Positions 9,652-18,944 of a stretch of 64,000 nt of DNA are shown here, piece by piece. The notes under the pieces were generated by a model. The model did no database searches and was not told where the DNA came from. It was given only the letters and a program-made list of their open reading frames with translations. This DNA is from Mucilaginibacter terrae. GTDB lineage: Bacteria; Bacteroidota; Bacteroidia; Sphingobacteriales; Sphingobacteriaceae. The DNA lies in NCBI RefSeq assembly GCF_031951985.1, contig NZ_JAVLVU010000001.1, forward strand, positions 4,216,001 to 4,280,000, read 5' to 3'. A program made the position numbers and the translations under genes. Within the stretch, counting starts at the first letter, position 1, and each line of letters opens with the position of its first letter.

Positions 9652-12442
9652 ATGAGTTCTGCTGTTCGTCATATCACCTTAATTTGCCTGTTAACTTTAG
9701 CGGGGTTGACTTCTTTTGCCCAGCAAACGCAAAAAATGTACCTCTCGGGAACAGGGAGTGATAAAACGGTTAACTGGCAATTCTACTGCTCTGCAGGCCG
9801 CAACTCGGGCAAATGGACTACTATTCCCGTGCCCTCAAACTGGGAATTGCAAGGCTTTGGCAAGTACAACTATGGCTGGGCTAAAGACACCGCACGAGGG
9901 AAAGAAGTAGGGCAGTACAAATACAAATTCAAAGTTCCGGCATCGTTCAAGGGCAAAACCGTTCAGATAGTTTTTGAGGGTGCCATGACCGATACTGAAG
10001 TGAAGATAAATGGCAAACTTCGCCGGGCCAATGCACCAGGGTTCGTATTATGCTTTCAAATACGATGTTACCTCGCTGATAAAATTCGATGGTACCAACT
10101 TGTTAGAAGCAACTGTTGCCAAGCATTCAGCTAATCAATCGGTAAACGAGGCCGAGCGTAAGGGGGATTTCTGGATATTCGGCGGTATATTCCGCCCGGT
10201 GTATTTGCAGGCTTTGCCGGTGCAGCATATTAGTCGCGTAGCACTGGACGCGCAAGCCAATGGCGATTTTAAGGCTGATGTTTATTTGAAAAATGTACCG
10301 ACTAATAGCACTGCATCGGTACAAATAACTACGTTGAACGGTCAAAAAGTAGGCAACTCTGCAAATGCCACAGTTACTACCGATTCGGTTGTTCACCTGC
10401 AAGCCAACATAGCTAACCCAAAACTATGGTCGCCCGAAACACCTGATTTGTACAATGCCGTAATCACCATTACTCAAAATGGCAAAATCTTGCATACCGT
10501 TACCAAACGCTTCGGCTTCCGCACGGTGGAGGTTAAGCAGCGCGATGGTGTATATGTTAATGGCAGCAAAATAAAATTCAAAGGCGTTAATCGCCACTCG
10601 TTTTGGCCTACTACTGGCAGGGCATTAAGCAAGGCTCGCAGTATTGACGATGCTAACCTCATTAAAGATATAAACATGAACGCGGTGCGCATGTCGCACT
10701 ACCCGCCCGATGATCACTTTTTGGACGTGTGCGATTCATTAGGCCTTTTTGTGCTCGATGAACTGGCCGGATGGCACGGGCATTATGATACGCCAACAGG
10801 TACCAAACTCCTGAAGGAAATGATGGAGCATGATGAAAATCATCCGTCGATTGTACTTTGGGTTAACGGCAACGAGGGTGGACATAACCGCGAACTCGAC
10901 CCGTTGTTCCGTAAGCTGGATATGCAAAAGCGTGCCGTATTGCATGCTTGGGAAGATTTTGGCGGCTTTGATACTCAACACTACCGCGATTATAACTACG
11001 GTATAGGCACGTACGATAACGGCCACAGCATAGTTATGCCAACCGAATTTTTGCACGGCATGTACGATGGCGGCCACGGTGCCGGTATTGACGATTACTG
11101 GAAAATGATGCTGACTAGCCCGCTATCAGCCGGAGGTTTCTTGTGGGATTTTGCCGATCAGGGCGTGCTACGTACCGACCAGAACGGCAAGATTGATACA
11201 GATAAAGACCACGGTCCCGACGGAATAGTTGGCCCTTACCATGAAAAGGAGGGTAGTTTTTTTACGGTGAAAGAAGTATGGTCGCCGGTGTTTTTTGAGC
11301 GCCGCGAAATTGCTTCGGGTTTTGATGGCGTGTTTCATTTGGAGAACCGTTACAACGTGACCAATCTTAACCAATGCACCTTTACCGGTAAACTGGTTAG
11401 GGTGAGCGATACCTACGGCAAGGCCAAACCTGCCGAGCTGAACATTGCTATTGCATCGCCCGATATTAAACCCTGGGAAAAAGGCGACCTCAAAGTGAAT
11501 ATGCCATCCGACTATAAAAGCTACGACTTTTTATACATCACCGTAACCGATAACCACAAACGCGAACTGTTTACCTGGAGCTGGCCCATAAGCAAACCCG
11601 AAAAGGTTGCGCGCAAAATTGTGGTTAAAGACGGTAAACAAACCATCGATGTGTCGACGGTTGATTCACTTTATCAGGTGAGCGCCAACGGTATTAAACT
11701 GTGGTTTAGCAAAACTAACGGCATGCTTAAAAAGGTGGAGAATGCTAAAGGCGTAATTCCGTTCAACAATGGTCCGGTTTTGCAGGAAGGTGCGAACAAT
11801 TTTAAAAACTTTACGCAAAAGCTGGACGGTAAGAACGTGATTATCGAATCAACATTTGACCGCAAGGCGGCTTATAATAACCTGCAGTGGACCATTTACC
11901 CAACCGGTTGGGTAAAAATGCAGGTGCGCTACTTCCCCGGCGATTACTTTACCAATTTTGTGGGTGTAAACTTTTCATTCCCCGAAAAGGAAATGAAAGG
12001 GGTGGAGTACATGGGCAGCGGCCCGTACCGCGTGTGGAAAAACCGCATGAAAGGTACTAAACTGGGCGTTTGGAAAAAGGATTACAACGATACCGAAACC
12101 GGCCAAACCTGGAATTACCCGGAGTTTAAGGGCTACCATGCCAATATGTACTGGTGTAAATTCATTACCACCGGGCAGCCGGTTACCGTATTTACAGATG
12201 ATGAAGATACCTTCTTCCGCCTGTTTACACCTACACCTCATGACGACCAATGGCATAATTATGTGGTGAAATTCCCCTCGGGCGATATATCGTTTATGCA
12301 GGGCATAGGTGCCATAGGCAACAAAACGTTAGGCGCCGAAGATACCGGGCCAATGGGTATGAAGCACATTTTTTACGATTACGAAAAGGAGCCGATGCGT
12401 GCCAAAGAGATGAACCTTTATTTTGATTTTTCGGGAAGGTAA
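9652..12442 (+). pseudogene. GH2 glycoside hydrolase (beta-galactosidase type), broken by a frameshift
   Basis: Two overlapping frames together encode one GH2 protein of about 929 residues. The first (from ATG 9652) gives a signal peptide and the start of the sugar-binding domain up to VKINGK. The second frame resumes with AGPMHQGSYYAF, the expected continuation. Four bases (10018-10021) lie where three are expected, so one extra base breaks the frame. Downstream the gene is intact: the TIM barrel has VNGNEGG (acid/base Glu, about 10870) and PTEFLHG (nucleophile Glu, about 11045), followed by the DUF4981 and C-terminal beta domains. If the extra base is real, the exported enzyme is lost; if it is a sequencing error, this is a normal GH2. 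The next gene begins 2 bases later. Confidence 0.8.
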
Positions 12443-12444
12443 TA

Positions 12445-15210
12445 ATGAATTTATTTAAACATATTAAAGCGGTCTTGCTGGGTTTGATGAGTGTTTGGCT
12501 CATTAGTAGCAATATACTTGCAGCCGATATTCAGCTGCAAAATTTGCGTTGCGAAATGCTGGTAAACCCGCAGGGAATTGATGCGGTACAGCCGCGTTTA
12601 AGCTGGCAGTTAACAAGTGCTGCACGCAATGTAAAGCAAACGGCTTATGAGGTTTTAGTGGCCTCATCGGCGGCTAAGTTGGCGGCAGGTGATGGCGATT
12701 TGTGGACTTCGGGTAAGGTGGCTTCTAACGAGTCTATCATGATTGCTTACAAAGGCAAAGCCCTTAAAAGCGGTACTGCCTGTTACTGGAAAGTGAAAGT
12801 GTACACCAACAACGGCGATAGCCAATGGAGCACCCCTGCCAAATGGAGCATAGGCTTATTAGCCCCTGCTGATTGGAAAGGCAAATGGATAGGTTACGAA
12901 AAAGGTTTTGCCTGGGATAGCGTATCTAAATTCTCGCGTTTATCGGCCCGTTATTACCGTAAAGAATTTTCATCGGCAGCAAAAGTAAAAAGGGCTACGG
13001 CCTACATCTCGGGTCCGGGCCATTTTGAACTGTATATGAACGGCAAAAAGGTGGGTAACGAGGTATTGGCACAAATGCCTACGGATTACACCAAGTCGGT
13101 ACAATACAGTACTTATGATGTTACTGCCAATGTGCAGCCCGGCAAAAACGCAATTGGTGCGGTGTTAGGCAACGGACGCTATTTTACTATGCGCCCTAAG
13201 TATAAGCCTAAAAAGATAAAGGAGTTCGGTTTTCCTAAACTGTTGCTGCAACTGGATATTGAATATGCCGATGGCCATCATCAACTGGTGGTAAGCGACC
13301 AAACCTGGAAAATGACCGCCGATGGCCCCATCCGCAGCAATAACGAGTACGACGGTGAAGAATATGATGCTACCAAAGAACTAACGGGTTGGAGCAAGGC
13401 AGGCTACAATGCTGCCAAATGGTTTAAACCCCAGTTGGTTGAAGATCCGGGCGGTAAGTTAGTCGCCCAAATGAGCGAACCTATCAAGGTGATGCAAACC
13501 ATTCAGCCTAAAAAACTGAGCCAGCTTAAACCCGGCACCTGGATTATGGACATGGGCCAGAACATGACCGGCTGGATTAAAATCAAAGTAAAAGGCAAAC
13601 GTGGCGACAAAGTAACCATGCGCTTCTCCGAAACTTTAGAGAAAGACGGTAACCTGTACATAGCCAACCTGCGCGATGCCAAAGTTACGGATGTGTACAC
13701 CCTTAAAGGCGCTGCCGAAGAAACTTGGCACCCTGTTTTTGTATATCACGGCTTCCGTTATGTTGAAATCACCGGCTACCCCGGCAAGCCTAAAGAGAGT
13801 GATTTTACAGGCGAGATGGTGTATGATGCCTTGGCTACAATTGGTGAGTTCACCACATCAAACGATGTAATTAACAACGTTTACCGCAACACCTGGTGGG
13901 GCGTGGCCGGCAACTACAAAGGCATGCCGGTTGATTGTCCGCAGCGTAATGAGCGTATGCCTTGGTTGGGTGACAGGGCAACGGGATCGTTAGGTGAGAG
14001 CTTTATTTTTGATAATCAAAAGTTGTACACCAAATGGCTGGATGATATTGAGGAATCGCAAACTGCTGAAGGTGCCATACCCGATGTGGCACCTGCCTAT
14101 TGGAATTATTACAGTGATAACATGACCTGGCCGGGTACCTATGTGCTCATTGCCGATATGTTGTACAAACAGTACAGCGATATTGCCCCGATACAAAAGC
14201 ATTATCCATCCATGAAAAAATGGCTTATCTACATGAAGGGTAAGTACATGAAAGATTATATCGTAACCAAAGATAAATATGGCGATTGGTGCGTGCCGCC
14301 TGAATCGCCGGAACTGGTTCATGCTAAAGACAGCAGTCGTACTACTAACGGACAGTTGATTGCTTCTGCTTACTATTATCGTATGCTTTTCCAAATGAAG
14401 CGTTTTGCGCAAATGTTAGGTAAGCAGGACGATGCCAAAGAGTTTTCAGATTTACAAGGCAAAATTGCCGATGCCTTTAATGCTAAATTCTACAATGCGC
14501 AAACCCAACAGTATGATAATGGTACGGTAACCGCTAACCTGTTGCCGTTGTACTTTGACATTACCCCGGTTGCTAACCGTAAAGCCGTTTTCGATAACAT
14601 TGTTAAACGCGTTACCACTACCGATAATAACCACATTGCAACCGGTGTGATAGGTACGCAATGGTTAATGCGTGGACTGACTGAATACGGTCGCCCTGAT
14701 TTGGCTTACCGCATTGCCACCAATAAAGATTACCCAAGCTGGGGCTACATGGCCGAGCGTGGAGCCACCACCATTTGGGAACTTTGGAACGGCGACACCG
14801 CTAACCCAAGCATGAACTCGGGTAACCACGTGATGCTTTTGGGCGATCTGATAGTTTGGTATTACCAAAATCTCGCCGCCATTAAAGCAGGGATCAACCA
14901 GCCGGGCTTTAAGCAGGTTATTATGAAACCAACCCTGCCCGATGGACTGAACTTTGTAAAATCATCATATAAAACCCCTTACGGACTGGTAAAAAGCGAG
15001 TGGAAAAAAGGAAGCAATTTTGATTGGAATATCAGCATCCCGGCTAATGCTGTGGCTCTGATCTCTATCCCTGCAAAATCGGCCGATGGGGTGACCGAGG
15101 GTGGCAAAAAAGCTGTCGAAGCCGAGGGCTTAAAGTTTGTAAAAATGGACAAGGGCTACGCGGTTTACGAGGCAGGCTCGGGTAACTACAGCTTTAAATC
15201 GGATTTATAA
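12445..15210 (+). CDS. GH78 alpha-L-rhamnosidase
   Basis: This 921-residue exported protein has the full Bac_rhamnosid layout. An N-terminal fibronectin-like domain (about 30-145) is followed by a beta-sandwich binding domain (about 170-320), a linker sandwich, the (alpha/alpha)6 catalytic barrel (about 480-820) and a C-terminal beta domain. DCPQRNERMPWLGD at residues 497-510 is the family signature with the general acid Glu, and MAERGATTIWELWNG near 768 holds the second catalytic Glu. It removes terminal alpha-L-rhamnose, here probably from rhamnogalacturonan or an RG-II side chain. It starts 2 bases after the frameshifted GH2 gene and is followed after 30 bases by DUF3826. Confidence 0.93.
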   Translation: MNLFKHIKAVLLGLMSVWLISSNILAADIQLQNLRCEMLVNPQGIDAVQPRLSWQLTSAARNVKQTAYEVLVASSAAKLAAGDGDLWTSGKVASNESIMIAYKGKALKSGTACYWKVKVYTNNGDSQWSTPAKWSIGLLAPADWKGKWIGYEKGFAWDSVSKFSRLSARYYRKEFSSAAKVKRATAYISGPGHFELYMNGKKVGNEVLAQMPTDYTKSVQYSTYDVTANVQPGKNAIGAVLGNGRYFTMRPKYKPKKIKEFGFPKLLLQLDIEYADGHHQLVVSDQTWKMTADGPIRSNNEYDGEEYDATKELTGWSKAGYNAAKWFKPQLVEDPGGKLVAQMSEPIKVMQTIQPKKLSQLKPGTWIMDMGQNMTGWIKIKVKGKRGDKVTMRFSETLEKDGNLYIANLRDAKVTDVYTLKGAAEETWHPVFVYHGFRYVEITGYPGKPKESDFTGEMVYDALATIGEFTTSNDVINNVYRNTWWGVAGNYKGMPVDCPQRNERMPWLGDRATGSLGESFIFDNQKLYTKWLDDIEESQTAEGAIPDVAPAYWNYYSDNMTWPGTYVLIADMLYKQYSDIAPIQKHYPSMKKWLIYMKGKYMKDYIVTKDKYGDWCVPPESPELVHAKDSSRTTNGQLIASAYYYRMLFQMKRFAQMLGKQDDAKEFSDLQGKIADAFNAKFYNAQTQQYDNGTVTANLLPLYFDITPVANRKAVFDNIVKRVTTTDNNHIATGVIGTQWLMRGLTEYGRPDLAYRIATNKDYPSWGYMAERGATTIWELWNGDTANPSMNSGNHVMLLGDLIVWYYQNLAAIKAGINQPGFKQVIMKPTLPDGLNFVKSSYKTPYGLVKSEWKKGSNFDWNISIPANAVALISIPAKSADGVTEGGKKAVEAEGLKFVKMDKGYAVYEAGSGNYSFKSDL

Positions 15211-15240
15211 GAAGAGAAAAACCAATATAAGCACACCGAT

Positions 15241-15966
15241 ATGAAGAAGAATTTTAAAACATCGATAGCATTTTTAGCTGCAGGATTGCTTGCGCTGAGT
15301 GCTTATGCCCAAAATACGGGGACTGTACCTGATGTAAAGCCAATAAGTGCCGAGGCTCGTGCAAAATCTGACGAGGAAACTGAGAAGAAAGCCGCTGAAT
15401 GGGTAACATCGCTTAATCTCAATAATCCAAACAAAGAAACAGCGGTTAAAGGTATCATTGCAACACACCTGAAAACCATTCGCGACTGGAATAATGAGCA
15501 CCCGGCATCTACGGTTCCGGCAGGTATAAACCCGGCTACGGGTAACCCGCTTAGCGCGCTCGACAGGCAGGTTATTGCCATATCGGCCATGCCAAAATCG
15601 GTACACGAAAACCTGATGGCTGGCCTTCGTCAAAATTTAGATGAGGCACAGGTGGAGGCTATTTTAGATAAATACACCATTGGTAAGGTCGCTTTTACAT
15701 TGAACGGCTACAAATCTATCGTGCCTGATTTAACTGCTGCAGAAGAAAAGGTAATTGTAGATAACCTGAAAAAGGCCCGTGAACAGGCGGTCGATTATAA
15801 GAACATGACCCAAATTTCGGCCATTTTCGAGATATACAAAACCAGGAACGAGCAATACTTAAACACTCATGGCCGTAACTGGCACGATATGTTTAAGGCT
15901 TATACCGATGCTGTAAAAGCTAAAAAGGCCGCGGCCAAAGCTGCCGAGGCCAAACCTGTTCAATAA
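15241..15966 (+). CDS. DUF3826 family exported protein
   Basis: This small 241-residue protein has a signal peptide (residues 1-23, ending AYAQ). The mature part is almost wholly helical, with a central conserved stretch (LSALDRQVIAISAMPKSVHENL) and a Lys/Ala-rich tail. I recognise it as DUF3826, a family found mainly in Bacteroidota sugar-utilisation loci and without an assigned function as far as I know. It sits between GH78 and the second Asp-box protein in the same tight gene block (gaps 30 and 9 bases), so a periplasmic role with the pectin enzymes is likely. No catalytic motif is obvious. Confidence 0.8.
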   Translation: MKKNFKTSIAFLAAGLLALSAYAQNTGTVPDVKPISAEARAKSDEETEKKAAEWVTSLNLNNPNKETAVKGIIATHLKTIRDWNNEHPASTVPAGINPATGNPLSALDRQVIAISAMPKSVHENLMAGLRQNLDEAQVEAILDKYTIGKVAFTLNGYKSIVPDLTAAEEKVIVDNLKKAREQAVDYKNMTQISAIFEIYKTRNEQYLNTHGRNWHDMFKAYTDAVKAKKAAAKAAEAKPVQ

Positions 15967-15975
15967 CATTATACC

Positions 15976-17124
15976 ATGAAGATAAAAAGCATAATAAAGA
16001 ATAGTTTAGTTGCCGCCACTTTGCTGGTTGCCGCTGGCTCAAATGCACAAAGCATAAGTAATCCATGGCGCAGCGGTATAACTGTTGACGAATTTATTTA
16101 TGAAAAGGCTCCTTACAAAGAGTGCCATTCATCTACCATGGCCGAAACACCTAAAGGTTTGGTGGCATCGTGGTTTGGGGGTACCAAGGAGCGTAACCCC
16201 GATGTGTGTATTTGGGTAAGTCGTTATGTGAATGGTAAATGGACCGAAGGCATCAACGTAGCCAATGGCATACAGAATGATACTCTGCGTTATCCAACCT
16301 GGAACCCGGTATTGTACCAAATTCCGGGGGGCGATTTGCTGTTATTTTATAAGATAGGTCCAAGCCCATCTACCTGGAAAGGCTATTTAAAACGCTCTAA
16401 AGATAACGGCGTTACCTGGGGCGCTCAGGAAGCACTTCCCGAAGGTTATTTAGGCCCAATCAAGAATAAGCCGGTTTTAGTAGGCAAAAACTTGTTTTGT
16501 CCAACCAGTGTGGAAGGCAAAGGTGGCTGGCGTATACATTTTGAAGTAACTGCCGACTGGGGCAAAACCTGGAAACAAATAGAAGTAGCCAAAGGACCTG
16601 ATACGCTGGAAGGCATCCAGCCCAGCATTTTGATACACAAGGACGGCCGCTTGCAGTTATTAGCCCGTAGTCGTAACCGTGCTTTACTAACTGCATGGTC
16701 GAACGATAAAGGAATGACCTGGACGCCGCTATCTAAAACCAACCTGCCTAACAACAATTCGGGTACCGACGCCATAACGTTAAAGGATGGCCGTCAGCTG
16801 TTGGTTTATAACCACGTATTGCCTCCGGGTAAACTGGCCAAAGGTCCGCGCACTCCATTAAATGTATCGTTATCAAAAGATGGTAAAACTTGGTATGCAG
16901 CTTTGATTTTGGAAGATTCGCCTATCAGCCAGTACTCATACCCATCGGTTATTCAAACCAAAGATGGTATGATACACTTTATCTACACCTGGCGTCGGGA
17001 GCGCATTAAGCACGCTGTTGCCGACCCTAAGAAGTTGAAACTGGTAGAAATTAAAAATGGCGAATGGCCGGAAGTCAAAGGTTATAAACTGCCGGAAATT
17101 AAGGCAGAGAGTAAGGATTTGTAA
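15976..17124 (+). CDS. Sialidase-family (BNR/Asp-box) exo-glycosidase-like protein
   Basis: This 382-residue exported protein (signal 1-24, ending SNAQ) has the six-bladed sialidase fold pattern. Asp-box repeats are visible at SKDNGVTWG, TADWGKTWK, SNDKGMTWT and SKDGKTWY, spaced 50-100 residues apart. TPKGLVASWFGGTKERNPD near the N-terminus is typical of the bacterial sialidase-like group seen in plant-polymer loci. Plants lack ordinary sialic acid, so the substrate is probably another sugar; a 2-keto sugar acid of RG-II is one candidate, but this is inference. It is the last gene of the first tight block; a REP palindrome follows its stop. Confidence 0.8.
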   Translation: MKIKSIIKNSLVAATLLVAAGSNAQSISNPWRSGITVDEFIYEKAPYKECHSSTMAETPKGLVASWFGGTKERNPDVCIWVSRYVNGKWTEGINVANGIQNDTLRYPTWNPVLYQIPGGDLLLFYKIGPSPSTWKGYLKRSKDNGVTWGAQEALPEGYLGPIKNKPVLVGKNLFCPTSVEGKGGWRIHFEVTADWGKTWKQIEVAKGPDTLEGIQPSILIHKDGRLQLLARSRNRALLTAWSNDKGMTWTPLSKTNLPNNNSGTDAITLKDGRQLLVYNHVLPPGKLAKGPRTPLNVSLSKDGKTWYAALILEDSPISQYSYPSVIQTKDGMIHFIYTWRRERIKHAVADPKKLKLVEIKNGEWPEVKGYKLPEIKAESKDL

Positions 17125-17145
17125 TAAACTAAAAATAATAAAACC

Positions 17146-17229
17146 CGTCATTGCGAGGAACGAAGCAATCTCTGAACTGTGCATAAACGCATTGTATTCG
17201 CAGAGTTTGCTTCGTTCCTCGCAATGACG
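17146..17229. repeat. REP-like palindrome (family A)
   Basis: An 84-base inverted repeat begins CGTCATTGCGAGGAACGAAG and ends with the complement of that sequence. It fills the gap between the sialidase-like gene and the STN-esterase gene and ends 13 bases before the latter's start codon. Confidence 0.9.
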
Positions 17230-17242
17230 TAAGGTGTTAAAA

Positions 17243-18646
17243 ATGAGGATACATAAAAAAATAAGGCTATTCATCCTGCTCCTTTTAGGCGCCTGCAACG
17301 CTTTTGCTCAAAACACTTCCGACAACGAATACAAGAAACCCCTTAAACAGGTTCTATCCGAAATTGAAGCCAAATTCAAGGTATCGGTAAAGTATTCGGA
17401 AGATATGGTGAAAGACCGTTGGGTGCCTTATGCCGACTGGCGTTACAAACCAACCGCTGCCAAAACGTTGGCTGCCGTGCTGGCTCCGCTGGATATGAAG
17501 GTGAACGAGGAAAAGCCCGGCAACTTTAAGCTAAAGTATTATGAATACTCGCGCTTAACGCCCGAGGAGGGCAAAGAAAAGCTGGCTTACCTCGAGTCTT
17601 TTTATACCGATAAGGCCAGTTGGGAAAGGCGTAAGGCCGATTTACGTCCGTGTATGTTCGAAGCTTTGCAGTTATCGCCCATGCCGGCTAAGCCCAAATC
17701 GAAACCTATTATTACCAACAAACGGGTAATGGATGGTTATACTATTGAGAACATTGCCATTGAAACTTTGCCCGGCGTTTACGTATGTGGGTCATTATAC
17801 AAGCCATTAAAATTTAAACGTAAGATACCCGTAGTGCTATGCCCCGACGGGCATTTTGGTGATGGCCGTTACCGCGCCGATGGGCAGTATCGCTATGCTA
17901 TGCTGGCCAAAATGGGCGCTATGGCTATCAGTTACGATCTTTTTGCCTGGGGCGAATCATTGCTGCAGTTTGATGGTAAAGACCATCGCCGCAGTTTAGC
18001 AATGACTATACAGGCACTTAATAGTTTACGTATACTCGATTACCTGCTATCCTTAAAAGAAGCCGACCCAACCCGCGTGGCTATTACCGGTGCGTCGGGT
18101 GGTGGTAGCCAAACCATGTTGATTACGGCCTTGGATGATCGCATTAAATTGAGCGTTCCGGTGGTTATGCTCTCGAGCTATTTTTCGGGTGGATGCCCTT
18201 GCGAAAGCGGTATGCCGGTGCACTTGTGTGGTGGCGGTACTAATAACGATGAGTTTGCTGCCATGGCGGCACCTCGTCCGCAATTGGTAATATCGGATGG
18301 TGGCGATTGGTCGGCCAATGTGCCCGATACCGATTTGCCATATCTGCAAAAAATATACGGCTATTACGGCAAACCCGAAATGGTAGCCAATGTGCATTTC
18401 CCTAAAGAGGGGCATGACTACGGTAAATCGAAACGCCTGGCCATGTATGATTTTGTGGCGAAGCATTTCGGGTTAAACATAGCCGCCGTTAAAGGTGCTG
18501 ATGGTAAGGTTGACGAAAGCAAAGTAACGATAGAAAAATACCCGGCTATGTATGTTTTTGGTGATAAGGGCGAGAAACTGCCGGCTAATGCGGTGCATGG
18601 GCTTGCGGAGTTGGAGAAGGCGTTTGCGGCGGCGAAAGGGAAATAA
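17243..18646 (+). CDS. Exported alpha/beta hydrolase (acetyl xylan esterase-like) with N-terminal STN-like domain
   Basis: From ATG 17243 the protein has about 467 residues. After a signal peptide (1-23, ending AFAQ), residues 28-95 (PLKQVLSEIEAKFKVSVKYS onward) resemble the STN/secretin short N-terminal domain usually found at the front of TonB receptors and FecR proteins. Residues 150-410 form an alpha/beta hydrolase of the acetyl-esterase (DLH/AXE) kind, with GASGGGSQT (nucleophile Ser near 285) and KEGHDYG (His near 391). It probably removes acetyl or similar ester groups from pectin. A GTG 9 bases upstream is also in frame, but ATG 17243 follows AAGGTG more sensibly. It stands alone between two REP elements. 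The domain pairing is unusual. Confidence 0.75.
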   Translation: MRIHKKIRLFILLLLGACNAFAQNTSDNEYKKPLKQVLSEIEAKFKVSVKYSEDMVKDRWVPYADWRYKPTAAKTLAAVLAPLDMKVNEEKPGNFKLKYYEYSRLTPEEGKEKLAYLESFYTDKASWERRKADLRPCMFEALQLSPMPAKPKSKPIITNKRVMDGYTIENIAIETLPGVYVCGSLYKPLKFKRKIPVVLCPDGHFGDGRYRADGQYRYAMLAKMGAMAISYDLFAWGESLLQFDGKDHRRSLAMTIQALNSLRILDYLLSLKEADPTRVAITGASGGGSQTMLITALDDRIKLSVPVVMLSSYFSGGCPCESGMPVHLCGGGTNNDEFAAMAAPRPQLVISDGGDWSANVPDTDLPYLQKIYGYYGKPEMVANVHFPKEGHDYGKSKRLAMYDFVAKHFGLNIAAVKGADGKVDESKVTIEKYPAMYVFGDKGEKLPANAVHGLAELEKAFAAAKGK

Positions 18647-18656
18647 AATATAACCA

Positions 18657-18740
18657 CGTCATTGCGAGGAACGAAGCAATCTCTGCGGACGCAAGGTGTT
18701 TATGAATAGTTCAGAGATTGCTTCGTTCCTCGCAATGACG
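18657..18740. repeat. REP-like palindrome (family A)
   Basis: The arms CGTCATTGCGAGGAACGAAG and its complement are perfectly paired over 20 bases. It starts 10 bases after the esterase stop codon and could act as a 3' hairpin of that transcript. Confidence 0.9.
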
Positions 18741-18750
18741 AGCGGTTAAG

Positions 18751-18854
18751 ATGCAGTTTGCGTTAGGGATGGCAGCGGAAAGCCCGGAGTGCAGCGATAG
18801 CGAAACGAGGACTTGCAGCGGATAGCCCGGCCCGCCTCAGGCGGGAAACGCCCT
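18751..18854 (+). repeat. Dispersed GC-rich element B
   Basis: This roughly 100-base sequence runs from GCGTTAGGGAT through AGCCCGGAGTGCAGCGATAG and ACTTGCAGCGGATAGCCCGG to AACGCCC. It recurs at 28699, 32361 and, reversed, at 52498. The ends GCGTT and AACGC can pair. It lies directly beside a family A palindrome. Confidence 0.8.
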
Positions 18855-18902
18855 GATTTTAGTTATTGGGTTTATTGAGTGAATAGTTATTAAGTGTTAT
18901 AA

Positions 18903-18925
18903 TCAGATCGTTAATGACGATCTGA
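18903..18925. promoter_or_regulatory. Perfect 9-5-9 palindrome upstream of the isomerase-like gene
   Basis: TCAGATCGT and ACGATCTGA flank a 5-base spacer, ending 20 bases before the start codon at 18945. No T-run follows, so it looks more like an operator or a leader hairpin than a terminator. No regulator for it is identifiable in the window. Confidence 0.5.
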
Positions 18926-18944
18926 AATAAATGAGTAATAAATT

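Noticed and set aside
10010..10030. Programmed +1 frameshift in the first GH2 gene
   Set aside because: There is a CTT codon at the shift, but no stop codon, no Shine-Dalgarno-like stimulator and no reason for regulated shifting in a glycosidase; an error or mutation is simpler.
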